A DNA stretch of 64,000 bases from Pontibacter sp. FD36 (GCF_015686655.1 NZ_JADPMP010000008.1:62001-126000); one strand, 5' to 3'; counted from the first letter of the stretch, positions 18,083 to 27,578 are shown. The notes: generated from the letters alone by a model not told the origin. Program-made: numbers and translations.

Positions 18083-18595
18083 TTATTCCGGCTTTTTAAG
18101 TTCCCAACCTACAATAATGGCGTCTTCCGGAGCGCCTGCCCTGTTATAGTATACTTCCAGGTTATCTGGTGGCAACAGGCTTGGCAGCGCATCGCGCACA
18201 CGCTTGGCAACCTGAATATCCTCCATCCCGCTTAATTTTATGGCAACAAGGTCTACGGCATTATCCACGTACAACACGTTATCTTTCACGGCCATATCCA
18301 CGCAGCCTGGCACCTGAATAAAGGCCATATTCACAGGCATCTTCGGATTTTGGTTGTTGATGATGTGCACGCCTTTGTACTGCTCGTTTATAAGTATATA
18401 GCTGCCGTAGCGGTAAATTTTACCAGGGTTCGAGATCGTCCGTGGCTCCTTCTTTAGAATGGAGGACTCGAGCTGCTGCCGGCTCATCAGAATGGGAGCA
18501 TAAGCTGATTCCGGCATAGGATCTACGCTGCCCGGGCAGGAACAGAGCAACGGCATCAGGAGCAGCAGCAGAAAGTTTTTTGCTTGTTTTCTCAT
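18083..18595 (-). CDS. short lipoprotein with partial LVIVD-type repeat, 170 aa
   Basis: Predicted lipoprotein: MRKQAKNFLLLLLMPLLCSC, lipobox near residue 20. The mature part includes KIYRYGSYILINEQYKGVHI and INNQNPKMPVNMAFIQVPG, which are single propeller-type units, then a C-terminal VEDAIIVGWEL-like end. Start at 18595 is preferred to the upstream Met at 18631 because it gives a clean leader. First gene of the three-gene operon with two exported proteins; it is shorter than many LVIVD proteins, so the pair could be a split of one ancestral gene, but both halves have their own leaders. Confidence 0.65.
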   Translation of the reverse strand: MRKQAKNFLLLLLMPLLCSCPGSVDPMPESAYAPILMSRQQLESSILKKEPRTISNPGKIYRYGSYILINEQYKGVHIINNQNPKMPVNMAFIQVPGCVDMAVKDNVLYVDNAVDLVAIKLSGMEDIQVAKRVRDALPSLLPPDNLEVYYNRAGAPEDAIIVGWELKKPE

Positions 18596-18707
18596 ATTAG
18601 TGAAAGGATTATAACTGGGAAGACTATCCATTAAATATATTGATTACTTATTATAATTCACTATGTTCTTTATTTAATAATAATTTAATAATCCTCACGC
18701 GCCTCTA

Positions 18708-19289
18708 CATGCTAAGGCAGAAAATGATATTCCATTTGTGCCCAAGGCAGCCGGGCAGCTTTGGGTGAGTGACATCACCTATATTCACTTGGAGGAAGGC
18801 TTTGCCTATCTGAGCCTGGTCACCGATGCTTACAGCCGCAAGATCGTCGGTTTTTACCTAAGCGGAGATCTTGCCGCCGGGGGATGCATCCGGGCTTTGG
18901 AGATGGTCCTTGCCAACTGCCCCATGCAAGGCTATCTGACCCATCACTCTGATAGGGGTATCCAGTACTGCAGCCAAGGGTATGTTAGGCTGCTGCAGGA
19001 GCGGCGCATCGCCATCTCCATGACCCAAAGCGGCGACCCGCTGGAGAATGCGCTGGCCGAGCGGGTGAATGGCGTCCTCAAGCAGGAGCTCCTGGAGACG
19101 GTGTACCCCGGCTTCGCGGCGGCCCATCTAGCCGTGGCCACGGCAGTGAGCATCTACAATTATCAGCGCCCACACTCAAGCGTGGACATGCTCATGCCTG
19201 TGGAGGCGCACGGCAGGACCGGCGAGCTGAAGAGGCACTGGAAAAACCATTACCCTGACAAGAATGGAAAGGAGGTGCCCGTGCAGTAG
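18708..19289 (+). pseudogene. IS3-family transposase (OrfB) remnant, 5' end missing
   Basis: The frame reads HAKAENDIPFVPKAAGQLW, then VSDITYIHLEEGFAYLSL, HHSDRGIQYCSQGYV, NALAERVNGVLKQELL and YNYQRPHSSVDMLMPVEAH. These are the rve integrase core with the catalytic D-D-E (Asp in VSDITYI, Asp in HHSDRG, Glu in LAERVNG). IS3 OrfB proteins are about 270-300 aa; only about 194 codons remain, and no orfA is present. The sequence before 18708 is AT-rich and does not continue the protein. It is thus a dead copy, ended at the left by a truncation. It separates the lipoprotein cluster from the HTH genes. Confidence 0.85.
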
Positions 19290-19784
19290 GGTGCAGGCCA
19301 AGAAGGTTTGTCGCTGTTTTGGCAGGCTGCATATCCTGCTGCTCCTTTGCCAACCTAAAAAGAGAAGCGCCGAGTTCCGAGGTAAGCTCCACAGGGCCCG
19401 ACACCCGTGGACCGCTTTTTGTATACAAAAATACATCTTGCTCGCTGCACCAGACCGCAGCGTGTTTTCCCTGCCGCAGGAGGGGGCAAGCTTCTGAGGC
19501 GTTAGTGATTGTAGCGTGTCACCTACTCCTGTTTTATGATAAATCTGGGAACACGGTGCAGAGAATAACACAAGCTCGGCCGGGGCGAGGTGAAAGCTGA
19601 TGATGTGGCTGCTTTTCTGTAGGAATACCCGGTTCAGGTGAATATAGAGGTTTTTAACACTGAAGGAATGGTATCTTGCTTGTATTCTACTCGGTAAAAT
19701 TGTTTTTCACAAGTTGGGTTCAACTTGTGAAAAGGGGAAGGAAAAAGAGGGCATCTTCACCCTGTAACCATACAAGATAAGACG
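19290..19784. other. gap between IS remnant and HTH gene
   Basis: No gene seen. The first part presumably holds the ancient right end of the insertion sequence; the only clear structure is the hairpin at 19704-19733. Confidence 0.5.
19704..19733. repeat. 13-bp perfect inverted repeat upstream of the excisionase-like gene
   Basis: TTTTCACAAGTTG and CAACTTGTGAAAA flank GGTT. It lies 51 bases before the ATG of the HTH gene. The half-site CTTGTgAAAA recurs at 20620-20652, in front of the XRE gene, so it may be an operator read by one of these regulators. Confidence 0.6.
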
Positions 19785-20063
19785 ATGGCTGTAGAAATCA
19801 TCACCAAACAGGACCTGCTCCAGGCCCATCGGCAGCTGCTGGAGGACCTGGCAAAACTGATCGGCAAGCAACAGGCCGAGGTACCCAGGAAGGTGCTCAA
19901 GTCCGCCGAGGTTCGGCGCATGCTGCAGGTCTCCCCCTCCACGCTGCAGAAGCTGCGGGTGGAGGGCACGCTGCCCTCCGTCAAGGTCGGGGGCACCCAC
20001 TACTACCGTCAGGAAGATATTACCAGGCTGCTGAACGGGAAGGAGGTGCGGTCATGGAAGTAA
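19785..20063 (+). CDS. excisionase-like HTH protein (MerR/HTH_17 type)
   Basis: A 92-aa DNA-binding protein. The N-terminal half is helical (ITKQDLLQAHRQLLEDLAKL), and the C-terminal half is a winged HTH of the excisionase family: LKSAEVRRMLQVSPSTLQKL, then LPSVKVGGTHYYRQEDITRLL. Proteins of this type stand next to integrases in Bacteroidota mobile elements and act as recombination directionality factors or regulators. Its last 10 bases overlap the next gene, which argues for cotranslation. GC-rich, like the integrase, and unlike the genes that follow. Confidence 0.8.
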   Translation: MAVEIITKQDLLQAHRQLLEDLAKLIGKQQAEVPRKVLKSAEVRRMLQVSPSTLQKLRVEGTLPSVKVGGTHYYRQEDITRLLNGKEVRSWK

Positions 20064-20401
20064 GCGTTCAAATGATGGGCTTTTACAGGAAAGCGGGAGG
20101 GGACAGGCGCCTGCGTCGCCCACACCTGAACCTCTACATGGCCCTGCTGGTCCAAAGCCAGGGCGGTGGGGCTTTCCGGGTAAAAAGGAAAGAGGTGATG
20201 GCGTGGGCGCGTATCAGATCCCGCCCCACCTACCACCGCTGCCTCCGGGAGCTGGACAAGTGGGGCTACCTCTACTACCTGCCCTCCTACGACCTCGCCT
20301 GTAAAAGCCTGGTGTACATCAGGCCCTTGGCAAAGGCGGGAGCGGCAACCGGAATAGTGTCGGATGATACGCTAATGAAGCTGGGTTTTCCCTGGAACTG
20401 A
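20054..20401 (+). CDS. small winged-helix-like protein of mobile elements, 115 aa
   Basis: Predicted soluble, basic protein. The middle reads AWARIRSRPTYHRCLRELDKW, followed by GYLYYLPSYD, a pattern of a winged helix with recognition helix and wing, as in replication or transcription regulators found beside excisionase-like genes in Bacteroidota elements. The precise family is not recognised. It overlaps the upstream HTH gene by 10 bases and is followed by a gap of 302 bases. Confidence 0.6.
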   Translation: MEVSVQMMGFYRKAGGDRRLRRPHLNLYMALLVQSQGGGAFRVKRKEVMAWARIRSRPTYHRCLRELDKWGYLYYLPSYDLACKSLVYIRPLAKAGAATGIVSDDTLMKLGFPWN

Positions 20402-20703
20402 GCTGTGAGTGGAGCGGCCGGTAAGTTAACTGCGCTGCCGCATCCTCCCGGCTTCCCCGTTATCAGCCATGGAAAGCTGAAAAGAATCCGGAGAGCAGAC
20501 AGGGCTTACCCGTTTTTGATTTGCTCCGAATACCTCCTATCTTTATAGCGGTTGTTTATCAGCCTGAAGATACAATCAGCGAAGGCACAAGTTAAATGAC
20601 GCTAAATGGCAAGGTGGAGCACTTGTAAAAGACAATATTCGGCTTGTGAAAAACAAGGGATTCATTAATTGGTATTTTAAGAAGAAATTCGTAAATTAAT
20701 TAT
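20402..20703. other. gap with repeated CTTGTAAAA-type boxes
   Basis: No gene. Three variants of one word, CACAAGTT (20586-20593, inverted), CACTTGTAAAA (20620-20630) and CTTGTGAAAA (20643-20652), lie close together ahead of the XRE gene, matching the half-site of the hairpin at 19704-19733. Probable promoter/operator region of the XRE gene. Confidence 0.5.
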
Positions 20704-21129
20704 ATGGAAACAGCAGCCAGAAAACGACCGATCCACCTGGGCGAACACGTCCGCAGAATGCGCACAGCCTTGGGTATAAAGCAGGCTTCTCTTGCCAGCG
20801 AGCTGGGCACCACGCAGCAGAACATCTCCCGTATCGAGCAGGAAGAAGATATGGATATGGTGACATTGGAGAAAGTTGCCAAGGCACTTGGTGTAACACC
20901 GGAAGCAATAGTAAATTTTACACCAGAGGATGCTATCTATAACATCCAGAACAACTATGAAGGAGCTAACTCTGGTTCAGGGACACTTAGCCAAAAACTT
21001 GATTACCATCAGTGCACATTTAACCCTATTGAGAAAGTGGTGGAGCTTTATGATGCATTACTGAAAGCTGAGCGGGAAAAAAATGAGCTGTTGGAAAGGA
21101 TGCTAAAGAGCCAGAGATTTGAAAATTAA
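20704..21129 (+). CDS. XRE-family transcriptional regulator, 141 aa
   Basis: DNA-binding regulator with an N-terminal Cro/CI-type HTH (about 11-68: LGEHVRRMRTALGIKQASLA, then TQQNISRIEQEEDMDMVTLE), and a C-terminal coiled-coil-like tail (VVELYDALLKAEREKNELLE). Such proteins are widespread in Bacteroidota accessory regions; here it borders the defence cluster and may control the island's regulation or that cluster. Terminator-like hairpin at 21285 follows. Target unknown. Confidence 0.85.
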   Translation: METAARKRPIHLGEHVRRMRTALGIKQASLASELGTTQQNISRIEQEEDMDMVTLEKVAKALGVTPEAIVNFTPEDAIYNIQNNYEGANSGSGTLSQKLDYHQCTFNPIEKVVELYDALLKAEREKNELLERMLKSQRFEN

Positions 21130-21494
21130 CTATGCGATATGTAAACTATAAGCTTACTAATTACTAGGTTCTAAATTTAATTCCATACTAGACTATATTT
21201 ATACATAGAAAAATTGGCCTAAAAAATTATATATGTCTCCTATGTTTGAGCTGGAGACCCTTATTTTAACATAAAGCTATTGATAATAAAGGACTTATGG
21301 TTTATTGTAAGTCCTTTATTATTTTAATTTGAACTAAGCTTAACACTAGAATAAGCATACTCTCTATCACAACTTTTCCTAACAACTTCAAATCGTTTGA
21401 CTAGTTTTTGACCTTGAGATAAAGCACCTACAGTAAGACTAGTTGCTAGCTAAACTGTTGACTTTAAACACGGTCTGAATAGCATCAATATATA
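21130..21494. other. gap holding a terminator, then AT-rich sequence before the CHAT gene
   Basis: No gene seen. The terminator at 21285-21326 is the main structure; the remaining 170 bases precede the CHAT start and probably hold its promoter, but no box fits the consensus well. Confidence 0.5.
21285..21326 (+). terminator. terminator after the XRE gene
   Basis: AATAAAGGACTTA (21285-21297) and TAAGTCCTTTATT (21308-21320) form a perfect 13-bp stem with a 10-base loop, followed by a T-rich tail. It isolates the XRE gene from the CHAT gene. Confidence 0.75.
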
Positions 21495-23642
21495 ATGATT
21501 TTAAAAGATACTTTCCCCAATTTTTACAATGAATCAAGTAAAGAGGGACTTAATTTATGGCAGACTGAATTCGCTGATGTAGATTTTGCAACAATAGATA
21601 TTATGGTAGCTACTGAGCTACAGCAGATAGCTCAAGTGGAAATCGAAGATTTTAATAGAGTCAGTAAAATCTTTTTAGAAGATTGTATAGCAGCGAAAAG
21701 GCACTATTCAGATGTAGAAAAAGAAAAGCTTAACTACCTACAATTTATAAATGCGGCAACAGCTGCGGGACTTAATTGTCATCAATCCTTATTTCAAAAT
21801 GCGCACGATTGGCTTATTTGGACTTTATCTGATGAGATTAATTATGGTAATGAAGTTAAATTTGATGATAAAAGGTTAACTGATTTTCTTAATTCAAAGA
21901 ATGAGTTTATTTCACAGAATGCACTTGGCGTCATATTTTATTGGTTGGGAAATTTATTCTACTACTCTTGGCATCGCGGAGGTTTGAAGGAGTTTGCAGA
22001 TGAGTACTATAATAGGTTTATCATTTTAGTTAAGTCTTATTTTAGAAAAGGAATACCCCCTGAATTAGGGCAAGATCAATTTATAAATACAGTCTGCCAT
22101 ATGCTTGCATGGGCGATTAATAATAAGAAAGACACAGCTGCTGATTTGGCGACAAGTGTAGAATTTATATTTCCACAAGTCTCGGAGCTTAACCAAAAAA
22201 AAATTGCTATGCAGCTTGCAACAGGTGGAGCAAAGTTCACTACAAAGAAATCTGATGTATGGGCTAAAATTGGGTTAGATCACTTTGCTACTCTTTTAGG
22301 AAAACATGATAAACTACATCTTCATTCAATTTACTATACAAATCATCTAGATGAACTAGAAACAGATTTTAGTGAAATGTTAGGTGCGATTAGTACCTAT
22401 AAAGACAGTATTTCTCACATTAGCCCTATCGAAGCAAAGTATGAGAGAGCTAAAATCTTTGGAGTTATAAGAGGCTTAATAAAAAAGTGTTTAGAAGAAG
22501 GAAAGGCGAAATTGGCCTCGGAAGTACTTTGTAGTTACGCTGGTGTAGATGAGGAGCTACAAGCATTAGAACATCAACTCTTTATAGTAGTTAACTATGA
22601 CAGAGGTGTCTTATTAACAAGTGATACTTCTCTTGAAAAGTTAGAAAATAACTTTTCTCAAACCTTTGTTGATTTGATTGTTGAAAGTAATAGGTTTTTA
22701 AGTGCCAAAGTTATTCTGGATGATCTCCCGGGCTTTAATCTTGAAGAACCAGAGAACCTTGGTGTTCCTGTAAAATCTCGCGGCAGGGAATTTGAAAGCA
22801 AGCTCATAAATCATTATCAATTTGATAAATTAACTAGTGATAGCTTGAATGCTGTAGAATCAATGATTGTTTTGCCTGGATTACAACATCCTATTCAAGC
22901 ACTCATGATGAAATACATGGGTACAACACTACCTATAAATGCGTCATTAGAAAAATCTTTGCCCTCCCGAAAATGTAATAAAGTGCTTTTGTGGTGTTTT
23001 GGAACAAGGTCTAGTGATATTGAGGCTAAATTAGTACGAGGTATCTTATCCGCTTCTGGTATTGAAGTGGAGGTTGCAGATATCTTGTCAGAAACAAAGG
23101 AAAGCTTTCTGATGAAGTATTATTCAAGCGAATATGACTTGATATGGTTAGCCACGCATGGAGAGTACAATCATGAGCTGCCTCACAAATCAACTATAGA
23201 GATATTGCCAGAATATACAATAGAATTATCAGAGTTACAGAATACCATTTCAGGCTCAGACAAGCAGAGAATGATATTTTTGAATATTTGTGACGGAGCT
23301 ACAGCCTCAACTCTTAACGCTTTATATGATATTGGTTTTGGAGCTAGTATATGTGGCGCATCTCAAGCTGTACTATCGCATATTTGGCCGATTGAAATAG
23401 AATCGGCTTTGATATATGGTCTTGTATATGCACACTTTATCTCTGGAGGTAAAAATTACTGGGAGGCTTATGAACTCACAGTAAAGACTATATTGAAGGG
23501 TAATGGAGATGTGTTTCGGATTATTGATGAAATAGTCGAAAAGTACGATTCAGAAGGTGAAGCTGTAAGGCTTTTAGTGAACTTAGATAAAAATATCCGA
23601 GATAATATTTATTACTGGGGTTCAGGAGTATTTTATAATTGA
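21495..23642 (+). CDS. CHAT-domain (caspase-like) protease with long helical N-terminus; candidate defence gene
   Basis: A 715-aa protein. The last about 200 residues carry the CHAT (clan CD, caspase-like) fold: the His motif LIWLATHGEY with His555, then LSELQNTISGSDKQRMIFLN and the Cys motif FLNICDGA with Cys599, then GASICGASQAVLS. His and Cys are the expected catalytic dyad. Residues 1-500 are mostly helical, without a signal peptide or membrane segment, and match no repeat family I can name; they may be a sensor or scaffold. CHAT proteases in bacteria serve as effectors in several anti-phage and death systems. The gene is AT-rich, stands alone on its strand, and has a small divergent gene to its right. 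Promoter not evident. Partner and substrate are unknown. Confidence 0.8.
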   Translation: MILKDTFPNFYNESSKEGLNLWQTEFADVDFATIDIMVATELQQIAQVEIEDFNRVSKIFLEDCIAAKRHYSDVEKEKLNYLQFINAATAAGLNCHQSLFQNAHDWLIWTLSDEINYGNEVKFDDKRLTDFLNSKNEFISQNALGVIFYWLGNLFYYSWHRGGLKEFADEYYNRFIILVKSYFRKGIPPELGQDQFINTVCHMLAWAINNKKDTAADLATSVEFIFPQVSELNQKKIAMQLATGGAKFTTKKSDVWAKIGLDHFATLLGKHDKLHLHSIYYTNHLDELETDFSEMLGAISTYKDSISHISPIEAKYERAKIFGVIRGLIKKCLEEGKAKLASEVLCSYAGVDEELQALEHQLFIVVNYDRGVLLTSDTSLEKLENNFSQTFVDLIVESNRFLSAKVILDDLPGFNLEEPENLGVPVKSRGREFESKLINHYQFDKLTSDSLNAVESMIVLPGLQHPIQALMMKYMGTTLPINASLEKSLPSRKCNKVLLWCFGTRSSDIEAKLVRGILSASGIEVEVADILSETKESFLMKYYSSEYDLIWLATHGEYNHELPHKSTIEILPEYTIELSELQNTISGSDKQRMIFLNICDGATASTLNALYDIGFGASICGASQAVLSHIWPIEIESALIYGLVYAHFISGGKNYWEAYELTVKTILKGNGDVFRIIDEIVEKYDSEGEAVRLLVNLDKNIRDNIYYWGSGVFYN

Positions 23643-23756
23643 TGTTGTCTTGGATCTTCTGAAAGAGAATATATAAATAGGTTCGTTGTAATTTGTTGCA
23701 ATAGAGTGCAATATTATCATAACGTATCAACAGACTAAAGCTATAGGGTTTCTTTA

Positions 23757-24215
23757 CTAAATTGGCCTGTATTCTACTACTTCTGTCCCATTTATATCGA
23801 CTAAGTATGCATCTACATTTTCACCACCTTGATATTTGCTCAAATTCCAGCCCTCAGTTACTAAATATTCGCTCCCCCTTGGGTTATCAATTACAAGATA
23901 ATCAATAGAATATTGAACTAAGGTAGCGCTATATGGCAGATGGTTTTCATCTAAAGCCGAGTTACTGTTTAGCTCAATTGAACTCTTTATGCTCACTATT
24001 ATCCTGTTCCATCCAACTCTAATTAACCCCTTCGTGAGTTTTCCATCTGGCTCCTCATTTGCAGAAATGTAGTCTATAAAGTTTTGAAATGCATTTAAAT
24101 CTAAAGCATCCCCCTTGTTAAATATATATTTTTCATATTTTAACTTCAAAGCAGCTTCATCATAAGGCTCAGAGCTTTTTAATTTAACAATGGCGGGTAG
24201 TTTTATTAGACTCAT
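23757..24215 (-). CDS. hypothetical protein next to the CHAT gene, 152 aa
   Basis: I do not recognise the family. The protein is soluble-looking, starts MSLIKLPAIVKLKSSEPYDE and has an alternating hydrophobic pattern (RVGWNRIIVSIKSSIELN, then YSIDYLVIDNPRGSEYLV) that suggests a small beta-rich domain. It is convergent with the CHAT gene (114 bases between stops) and divergent from the CBASS operon, so it may belong to neither. The start at 24215 is chosen over the Met four codons upstream by weak evidence. Confidence 0.55.
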   Translation of the reverse strand: MSLIKLPAIVKLKSSEPYDEAALKLKYEKYIFNKGDALDLNAFQNFIDYISANEEPDGKLTKGLIRVGWNRIIVSIKSSIELNSNSALDENHLPYSATLVQYSIDYLVIDNPRGSEYLVTEGWNLSKYQGGENVDAYLVDINGTEVVEYRPI

Positions 24216-24401
24216 AGCAAATAACATTTTTTATAAGAGTCAAATTTATGGGGTTTTCCTTAAATGTGGCTCTGTAAAGTAATATAATGATACTACTAAA
24301 TTTAGGAGTTTCGGTGCATAAGATTCACTTTATAAGTTTTGAAGAGTTGAACAAGGTTTTATTGCTATATTAGCAAGATATAATATAAAGTGTGTAGGGT
24401 A

Positions 24402-25295
24402 ATGCCTAAATTTTCAGAAGAGAAGCTCAATAACTGGAGAAAGCCTCCTAGTGATTCAGAAGAAACGAAGTTGGTCAACGCCCATAAAATGGTGAAAGAT
24501 GCAATAGATGCTTGTGATAACTTAAGGAATATGTCCATTCGTGTGTTTGGCCAAGGGTCTTATGCAAACGATACTAATGTTAAACTTAATAGTGATATAG
24601 ACATTAATGTAAGGTATGAAGATGCATTCTTCTATGACTTGCCTACAGGTAAAACCAATTCTGATTTTGCACTCAATAGTCCTGCAACTTACACCTACTC
24701 AGAATTTAAAGATGCTGTAGAAACAGCGCTAGTTAATAAATTTGGTAGATCGTCTGTAACAAGAAATGATAAGTGTATAACAATAGAGGCGAACACCTAT
24801 CGTGTTGAAGCAGATGTTGTACCAACATTCTTACTCAGAAGGTATTCTGCAGATGGATCTTTTGTTGAGGGGGTAAAATTTATAAGTGATTCTGGAAAAG
24901 AGATCAGAAATTATCCACTACAACATATTGAAAATGGTATTTTAAAAAACAGCGAAACTCAGAGAAGATTTAAGAGATTAACTAGACTTTACAGAAGAGT
25001 TAGATATAGTATGATGGATGATGGTATTGACGTGAGCGATAATATCACATCATTTTTATTAGAGTGTTTAGTATGGAATGTACCAAATAACATTTTTAAT
25101 GATTATCCAACATGGACAGAAAGACTCAGACAGTCAATAATTCACCTTTATAATAGTACAAAAGATGATGCTTCATGTGAAGAATGGGGAGAAGTGTCAG
25201 AGCTTCTGTATCTTTTTGTAGGCAAAAAATGGTCACGGCAGGATGTTAATACTTACCTGATTCAGATGTGGAATTATTTAGAGTTCGGAAAATGA
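24402..25295 (+). CDS. CD-NTase: CBASS cyclic-oligonucleotide synthase
   Basis: Cytoplasmic nucleotidyltransferase that, upon phage infection, would make a cyclic di- or trinucleotide signal. The 297-aa protein has the nucleotidyltransferase signature GQGSYAN (Gly52-Ser53), the metal-binding Asp pair LNSDIDINV (Asp65, Asp67), and the third acidic residue in YRVEADVVP (Asp138), followed by a helical C-terminal domain (about 185-290) ending YLIQMWNYLEFGK. These are the features of CD-NTases of the DncV/CdnE type. The ATG at 24402 is preferred; the GTG four codons upstream is weaker. The stop overlaps the effector start as ATGA. The nucleotide specificity cannot be read off. Confidence 0.88.
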   Translation: MPKFSEEKLNNWRKPPSDSEETKLVNAHKMVKDAIDACDNLRNMSIRVFGQGSYANDTNVKLNSDIDINVRYEDAFFYDLPTGKTNSDFALNSPATYTYSEFKDAVETALVNKFGRSSVTRNDKCITIEANTYRVEADVVPTFLLRRYSADGSFVEGVKFISDSGKEIRNYPLQHIENGILKNSETQRRFKRLTRLYRRVRYSMMDDGIDVSDNITSFLLECLVWNVPNNIFNDYPTWTERLRQSIIHLYNSTKDDASCEEWGEVSELLYLFVGKKWSRQDVNTYLIQMWNYLEFGK

Positions 25296-25957
25296 AGAAC
25301 CTAAATCTTAAGAGTTTCCTTTATATCTTATTAGGAATTTCTTTTATCGTATTTTACCTGCTGTTTATATTTACAGATACTGCTGTTTTTAACTTATCTA
25401 CTATCGTCAAAATACTTCCTAGAGTTGTTACGATAAATATTATTCTGATATTTTTATTTACAACGTATGTTTGGAAGTGGAAGCGCCTACATCCTTGGCT
25501 TGTACCATTTCCAAATCTTAATGGTACGTGGAAAGGATTTATCCAGTCTACTTGGGAAGACCCAGCAACAGGAAGACGCCCTGCTCCAATCCCGGTTATA
25601 CTCACAATTGATCAATCGTTTATTAACATAAGCTGTGTGATGAGAACTGCAGAGATGACAAGCAGAAGTGTTAGTAGTGACTTTATACTTGATAAGGTAA
25701 ATCAAGTAAAGCGCCTATGTTACACATACGATAGTAATCCAATAGAAACAGTAAAGCAACGTAGCCCACAGCATTGTGGCACTATGCTCTTTGATATCAT
25801 TGAAGTAAATGACAAGAAGTTAGTCGGTGGATACTGGACTGGTAGAAAAACAACTGGACATATTGAAGTAGAATTTTGGAAAGATGAAAAGCTAGACTCA
25901 TATCCATCTGAATTAGGCCCTCATCCTGTAAGCAGCATAAGAAATAATGGTAGTTAA
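25292..25957 (+). CDS. CBASS effector, Cap15-like: two membrane helices plus beta-barrel domain
   Basis: A 221-aa membrane protein. Residues about 8-27 (FLYILLGISFIVFYLLFIFT) and 44-61 (VVTINIILIFLFTTYV) are two membrane helices. From about 74 a soluble domain follows, opening with FPNLNGTWKGFIQSTWED and closing with GGYWTGRKTTGHIEVEFW, as in the minimal beta-barrel of Cap15. Known Cap15 proteins bind a cyclic nucleotide via the barrel, oligomerise and disrupt the inner membrane, killing the infected cell. It overlaps the CD-NTase by four bases, with no other gene following in the operon, so this is a minimal type I CBASS. Confidence 0.8.
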   Translation: MKNLNLKSFLYILLGISFIVFYLLFIFTDTAVFNLSTIVKILPRVVTINIILIFLFTTYVWKWKRLHPWLVPFPNLNGTWKGFIQSTWEDPATGRRPAPIPVILTIDQSFINISCVMRTAEMTSRSVSSDFILDKVNQVKRLCYTYDSNPIETVKQRSPQHCGTMLFDIIEVNDKKLVGGYWTGRKTTGHIEVEFWKDEKLDSYPSELGPHPVSSIRNNGS

Positions 25958-26033
25958 GACTCCCATTATATAATCCGCAAAATTTTGTGACACCACACCA
26001 TCTATTGAATTTTTAAATAGTACTTACCTAATA

Positions 26034-27578
26034 ATGGCAAAACAAAAAGTAGTTGCTGAAGAGCCTTTAGAAAAACAGCTCTGGAAAGCAGCTGATAAAC
26101 TCCGTAAGAATATTGATGCGGCTGAATATAAACACGTAGCACTTGGCCTGATCTTCCTGAAATATATATCTGATGCCTTTGAAGACCACTATCAAAAGCT
26201 GGAAGCAGGAGAGGGGGAATATGCTGGTGCTGATCCGGAAGACCGTGACGAATACAAAGCTGAAAACGTGTTCTTCGTGCCGTCAGACGCTCGTTGGTCT
26301 AAGTTACTTGCAAATGCTAAGCAGCCAAATATTGGTACGCTGGTAGATGAGGCCATGGATGCCATTGAAAACGAAAACCCATCGCTGAAAGGGGTGCTAC
26401 CTAAGGTATACGCACGCCAAAACCTGGACCCAACCAGCTTAGGTGAACTGATAGACTTGGTAGGTAACATTGCGCTGGGTACAGCCAAAGCCCGTAGTGC
26501 CGATGTGCTGGGTCATGTGTTTGAGTACTTCTTGGGAGAATTTGCGCTGGCAGAAGGCAAAAAGGGCGGACAGTTCTATACGCCACGTAGCGTTGTAGAG
26601 CTGCTGGTAGAAATGCTGGAGCCGTACCAAGGCCGTGTGTTTGACCCTTGCTGTGGCTCTGGTGGTATGTTTGTGCAGAGCGAAAAGTTTGTGCTGGAGC
26701 ACAGCGGCAAAATAAACGACATCTCTATTTATGGACAGGAGAGCAACCAGACTACCTGGCGACTGGCTAAAATGAACCTAGCCATACGCGGCATAGACAG
26801 CAGTCAGGTAAAATGGAACAACGAAGGCTCTTTCCTGAATGATGCCCACAAAGACTTAAAGGCTGATTACATTATTGCCAACCCTCCGTTTAATGTGAGC
26901 GATTGGGGCGGTGAACTGCTCCGCAAAGATGGCCGCTGGCAGTATGGCACGCCCCCAACCGGAAACGCCAACTTTGGCTGGTTGCAGCACTTTATTTATC
27001 ACTTAGCTCCTAATGGACAAGCTGGTGTGGTGCTGGCAAAAGGTGCGCTTACCTCTAAAAGCGGTGGCGAAGGCGACATACGCCGAGAACTGGTGGAAAA
27101 CGGCCTAATAGACTGTATTGTAAACCTGCCGGCCAAGCTGTTCCTGAATACGCAGATACCGGCTGCCCTTTGGTTTATGAGTCGGAACCGCACTAATGGT
27201 AAGTTCCGTGACCGCAGCAAGGAGATACTCTTTATTGATGCCCGTAACTTAGGATATTTAATTAACCGCCGTACAAAAGAGCTTTCTGCTGACGACATAA
27301 AGCAGGTTGCCGATACCTACCACAACTGGCGAAACCCTAACGGCAATTACCAGGATATGCCTGGCTTCTGTGCGGCTGCACCTATAAGCAGAGTAGCAGA
27401 ACTGGATTATGTGCTAACACCAGGCCGTTACGTTGGCCTACCCGACGAAGAAGATGACTTTGACTTTGACGAGCGTTTTGCTGCTTTAAGAGCTAAACTA
27501 GAAACGCAGATACAGGAAGAGACCCAACTAAATGAAATAATTGCTGCTAACCTTTCAAAAGTGAGAATAAATGGGTGA
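26034..27578 (+). CDS. hsdM: type I restriction-modification system, DNA methyltransferase subunit HsdM
   Basis: N6-adenine methyltransferase, which with HsdS protects the host and with HsdR forms the restriction complex. The 514-aa protein has the HsdM N-terminal helical domain ([20 protein letters not shown]), the SAM-binding motif [12 protein letters not shown] and the catalytic NPPF motif in [12 protein letters not shown]. The C-terminal part ends [19 protein letters not shown], a coiled coil that contacts HsdS. The stop overlaps the hsdS start by eight bases. Visibly more GC-rich than the CBASS and TA genes, so it was probably acquired separately. Confidence 0.95.
   Translation: MAKQKVVAEEPLEKQLWKAADKLRKNIDAAEYKHVALGLIFLKYISDAFEDHYQKLEAGEGEYAGADPEDRDEYKAENVFFVPSDARWSKLLANAKQPNIGTLVDEAMDAIENENPSLKGVLPKVYARQNLDPTSLGELIDLVGNIALGTAKARSADVLGHVFEYFLGEFALAEGKKGGQFYTPRSVVELLVEMLEPYQGRVFDPCCGSGGMFVQSEKFVLEHSGKINDISIYGQESNQTTWRLAKMNLAIRGIDSSQVKWNNEGSFLNDAHKDLKADYIIANPPFNVSDWGGELLRKDGRWQYGTPPTGNANFGWLQHFIYHLAPNGQAGVVLAKGALTSKSGGEGDIRRELVENGLIDCIVNLPAKLFLNTQIPAALWFMSRNRTNGKFRDRSKEILFIDARNLGYLINRRTKELSADDIKQVADTYHNWRNPNGNYQDMPGFCAAAPISRVAELDYVLTPGRYVGLPDEEDDFDFDERFAALRAKLETQIQEETQLNEIIAANLSKVRING

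Noticed and set aside
24390..24404. GTG start for the CD-NTase
   Set aside because: The ATG four codons later fits better and the added residues have no similarity to the family.
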